Source of the DNA: Tannerella sp.
GTDB lineage: Bacteria; Bacteroidota; Bacteroidia; Bacteroidales; Tannerellaceae
NCBI GenBank assembly: GCA_031261145.1
Contig: JAISJX010000337.1
Span: 1 to 7,831 of the forward strand
Length of the DNA stretch: 7,831 nt
Direction of reading: 5' to 3'
Both the position numbers and the translations under genes were made by a program. The notes beneath the pieces are model-generated. The model saw only the letters and a list, made by a program, of their open reading frames with translations, was not told where the DNA came from and made no database searches. The stretch's first letter is position 1; every line of letters begins with the position of its first letter. Shown piece after piece: positions 5,661-7,831 of the stretch.

Positions 5661-7831
5661 TTAAAATTCAACATTTAAACCCATTGAATAGCTTGACATC
5701 AACGGCAAACCCGGTGTTATTCCGATTCCAAGTTCAGGGTCTATACCCTCCCAGCTTGTGAACGTCGCCAGATTCTTACCGCTAACGTAAACCTTCAAAT
5801 TATTAACATACAATTTGCGCACTAAATTTTTATCAAAGGTGTATGATAGCGTCACATCCTGTATCCGCACAAAACTTCTTGAATCATAATTCACACCTTC
5901 ATACGCCGGACCGGTGTCTGGACGGCGGTATTTGGAATTTGGATTCTCCGGCATCCAGTAATCAAAGCCCCCCTTGGGGCCAACTCCCTGAGTGATGAAT
6001 TCATAATTGAAAAATGCATGAGCAGGTTGCATCTGCGCCTTGTAATAGTTCTTTCCTCCCTGAATGGAGTTGATAAACAGATAGAGGCTGAAGTTTTTGT
6101 AACGCAGCGTATTCGCAAATCCAAACCGGTACGAAGGATCGGTATATCCCAGAATCTTCCGGTCGTTTGTAGCAGAAAAAGCGCCATCTCCATTCTGATC
6201 TACAATTTTTAATGTTCCCGGGAAGAAACCGGCCGGAATACGTCCTGCGTCCCTGTCCGCTAATTGCCAGAGTTCGCCCGTAATCTCATAATCATAAATT
6301 ACGCCTTGTGGTTTACCTATAAACAGGCCGTTTGCAATCAAATCGTCTTCTTTTCCATCTCCATCCTTATCATTATCCGGACCTAAGATCGAAACGATTT
6401 TATTCCGGTTCCGCGAATAGTTAAACGAGGCTTCCCAACTGAAATCGGAGGTCTGGATAACGTTGCCCGCCAGGGTAAATTCAAGACCGTGATTGTGCAC
6501 TTTACCTATGTTGTAAGGGATACTGGAAAATCCACTCATATTGGGTAACTGGATACTGTAAAGAATGTTTTTCGTATCGTTGGAATAATATTCGATATTC
6601 CCGTGTATCCGCGAATTGAGAAAACTGAAATCCGCTCCATAATTTTGTCCGGCTGTCGTTTCCCATCCCAGACTGTTATTCGCCATGGAAGATATCCATT
6701 GTCCGGCTGTGGTAGGATTTCCGTCACCGAAAATGTATTGCGGAGAAGACGATACAACCGCTTTGGTTTGATACCTGCCGACCGCCCGTCGTCCGGAAAT
6801 GCCGTAAGAGCCTCGCAGTTTCAGATAATTAAACCATTCGAGATTTTTTTTGAAGAAACCTTCTTCGCTGATGACCCACCCCAATGCAACGGATGGAAAT
6901 ATACCCGTTTTTTTATTGGAGCCAAATCCCGAAAAGCCATCCCTGCGGACGGTTCCCGTAACTAAATATTTATCCCTGAAACTGTAAAACAGTCTTGCGG
7001 ACGAATACAAACTGTTTTCCTGTTCCGCATTGGACGACACCGAGAACAGGGACGGATCGCCTGCCTGAAGCCGGTAATATCCCAAACTGCCATTCGTGAA
7101 CTTTTGAGCGGAAGAATTGGTTGAACCGTATTTCTGTTCTTCCACTCCATAGACCAGTGTAGCATTCACCTTGTGTATATTCTTAAACGTCCGGCTATAG
7201 GTAATGATGTTGTCTAAAGACCAGATATTCGTCTTTGAAAAATTCTTGTATCCGGAGCCGGTATAATTGGCTCCATACGGATTAAATTGGTCATGCGTAT
7301 AATTACTGTAATTCTGCGAATAATTAATCCGGTAGGATAACCCCTCTATAAAAGGTATTTTAACAACGGCATGCATATTCCCAACGAGATTAAAACGCCG
7401 TTCGTCATCATCCTGTTGAAGTTCAAGATAGGGACTTAAATTTTGTCCGTTCGGAGTAAGCAGGTATTCGCCATTTGCATCATAAACCGGTCCCCAGGGT
7501 TGCGTAAGAAAAGTAGCAGAAAGACTTGGCGCTGTCCCTGAATAATCGCTTGTTGACAGGAAAGATTCCGTACCCAAGCTCAACCAGGGATTGATATCGG
7601 CATTGATATTGATCCTGAAATTAAACCTTTTATAATTGTCATTTTCGATGTAGCCTTTCTCTTTCGTATAACCGCCCGATATGAAATAACCCAAAGCCTC
7701 GTTTTTCCCGGAAACGTTCAGGTTGTGATTCACAATATGTCCATTTCCCGTAAATGCGCCATACCAGTCATGATCATAGCCTTCCAGATAGCCCCGGCTT
7801 AGATCAGCAGATTTCAGATAAGGGGCAAAAC
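5661..7831 (-). CDS. SusC/RagA-family TonB-dependent outer-membrane transporter, C-terminal 722 residues
   Basis: Seen: the frame is open from the right edge (first whole codon at 7829) to the TAA at 5661. The first visible residues are FAPYLKSADLSRGY, so the GTG at 7733 is internal and not a start. Family blocks, numbered from the first visible residue, include an early SGKNEALGYFISGGYTKEKG (about 40-59), later RDGFSGFGSNKKTGIFPSVA followed by LGWVISEEGFF, LRGSYGISG, two Asp-rich turns (DNDKDGDGKEDD and DQNGDG), and the barrel end SYSMGLNVEF with terminal Phe, the usual recognition end for outer-membrane barrel insertion. Known: SusC proteins run about 1000-1100 residues; the missing part should hold the signal peptide, carboxypeptidase-like domain, TonB box and plug. 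They import oligosaccharides with TonB energy. The adjacent susD, 12 bp downstream, supplies the lid lipoprotein. The fragment itself has no frameshift. Nothing visible fixes the substrate. Confidence 0.96.
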   Translation of the reverse strand, partial: FAPYLKSADLSRGYLEGYDHDWYGAFTGNGHIVNHNLNVSGKNEALGYFISGGYTKEKGYIENDNYKRFNFRININADINPWLSLGTESFLSTSDYSGTAPSLSATFLTQPWGPVYDANGEYLLTPNGQNLSPYLELQQDDDERRFNLVGNMHAVVKIPFIEGLSYRINYSQNYSNYTHDQFNPYGANYTGSGYKNFSKTNIWSLDNIITYSRTFKNIHKVNATLVYGVEEQKYGSTNSSAQKFTNGSLGYYRLQAGDPSLFSVSSNAEQENSLYSSARLFYSFRDKYLVTGTVRRDGFSGFGSNKKTGIFPSVALGWVISEEGFFKKNLEWFNYLKLRGSYGISGRRAVGRYQTKAVVSSSPQYIFGDGNPTTAGQWISSMANNSLGWETTAGQNYGADFSFLNSRIHGNIEYYSNDTKNILYSIQLPNMSGFSSIPYNIGKVHNHGLEFTLAGNVIQTSDFSWEASFNYSRNRNKIVSILGPDNDKDGDGKEDDLIANGLFIGKPQGVIYDYEITGELWQLADRDAGRIPAGFFPGTLKIVDQNGDGAFSATNDRKILGYTDPSYRFGFANTLRYKNFSLYLFINSIQGGKNYYKAQMQPAHAFFNYEFITQGVGPKGGFDYWMPENPNSKYRRPDTGPAYEGVNYDSRSFVRIQDVTLSYTFDKNLVRKLYVNNLKVYVSGKNLATFTSWEGIDPELGIGITPGLPLMSSYSMGLNVEF

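Noticed and set aside
7731..7733. GTG as the start of the SusC-like gene
   Set aside because: The frame stays open and family-like upstream to the window edge, and the transporter would lack its signal and plug.

Overview
The window is part of a polysaccharide utilization locus (PUL) from a member of the Bacteroidota, most likely order Bacteroidales. The evidence is a SusC/SusD pair, Bacteroidota-style lipoprotein and outer-membrane signals, A-rich leaders without Shine-Dalgarno sequences, and very tight packing. The species cannot be told from the sequence. All five genes lie on the minus strand, so the locus reads from right to left. The plus strand shows no credible gene.

In transcription order: (1) a SusC-family TonB-dependent transporter (5661-7831; its N-terminal part lies beyond the right edge); (2) a SusD-family surface glycan-binding lipoprotein (3970-5648) split by a one-base frameshift near 4209; (3) a 75-bp gap with a strong imperfect hairpin; (4) a secreted 402-residue TIM-barrel protein resembling clan GH-A/GH42 hydrolases (2686-3894); (5) a 555-residue lipoprotein of uncertain family with a deacetylase/GH57-like motif pattern (1004-2671); (6) the first 327 residues of a GH106-type alpha-L-rhamnosidase with a twin-arginine signal (1-981), running off the left edge. 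Gaps between genes are 12, 75, 14 and 22 bp, so one transcript is likely. Its promoter and any regulator must lie outside the window.

The expected joint role is capture of an oligosaccharide by SusD, import by SusC, and periplasmic trimming by three enzymes or enzyme-like proteins. The GH106 gene suggests a rhamnose-containing glycan such as a pectic rhamnogalacturonan, a plant glycoside or a bacterial polysaccharide. The substrate is inference.

Points for a second look are the susD frameshift; a perfect 28-bp palindrome of mobile-repeat character sitting in frame in the GH106 gene just after its signal peptide; a 17-bp-period duplication spanning the stop/start junction before that gene; the hairpin after susD; and the two poorly characterised enzyme-like proteins. 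No RNA gene, CRISPR array or transposase gene was seen, and no stretch above 300 bp lacks a gene.
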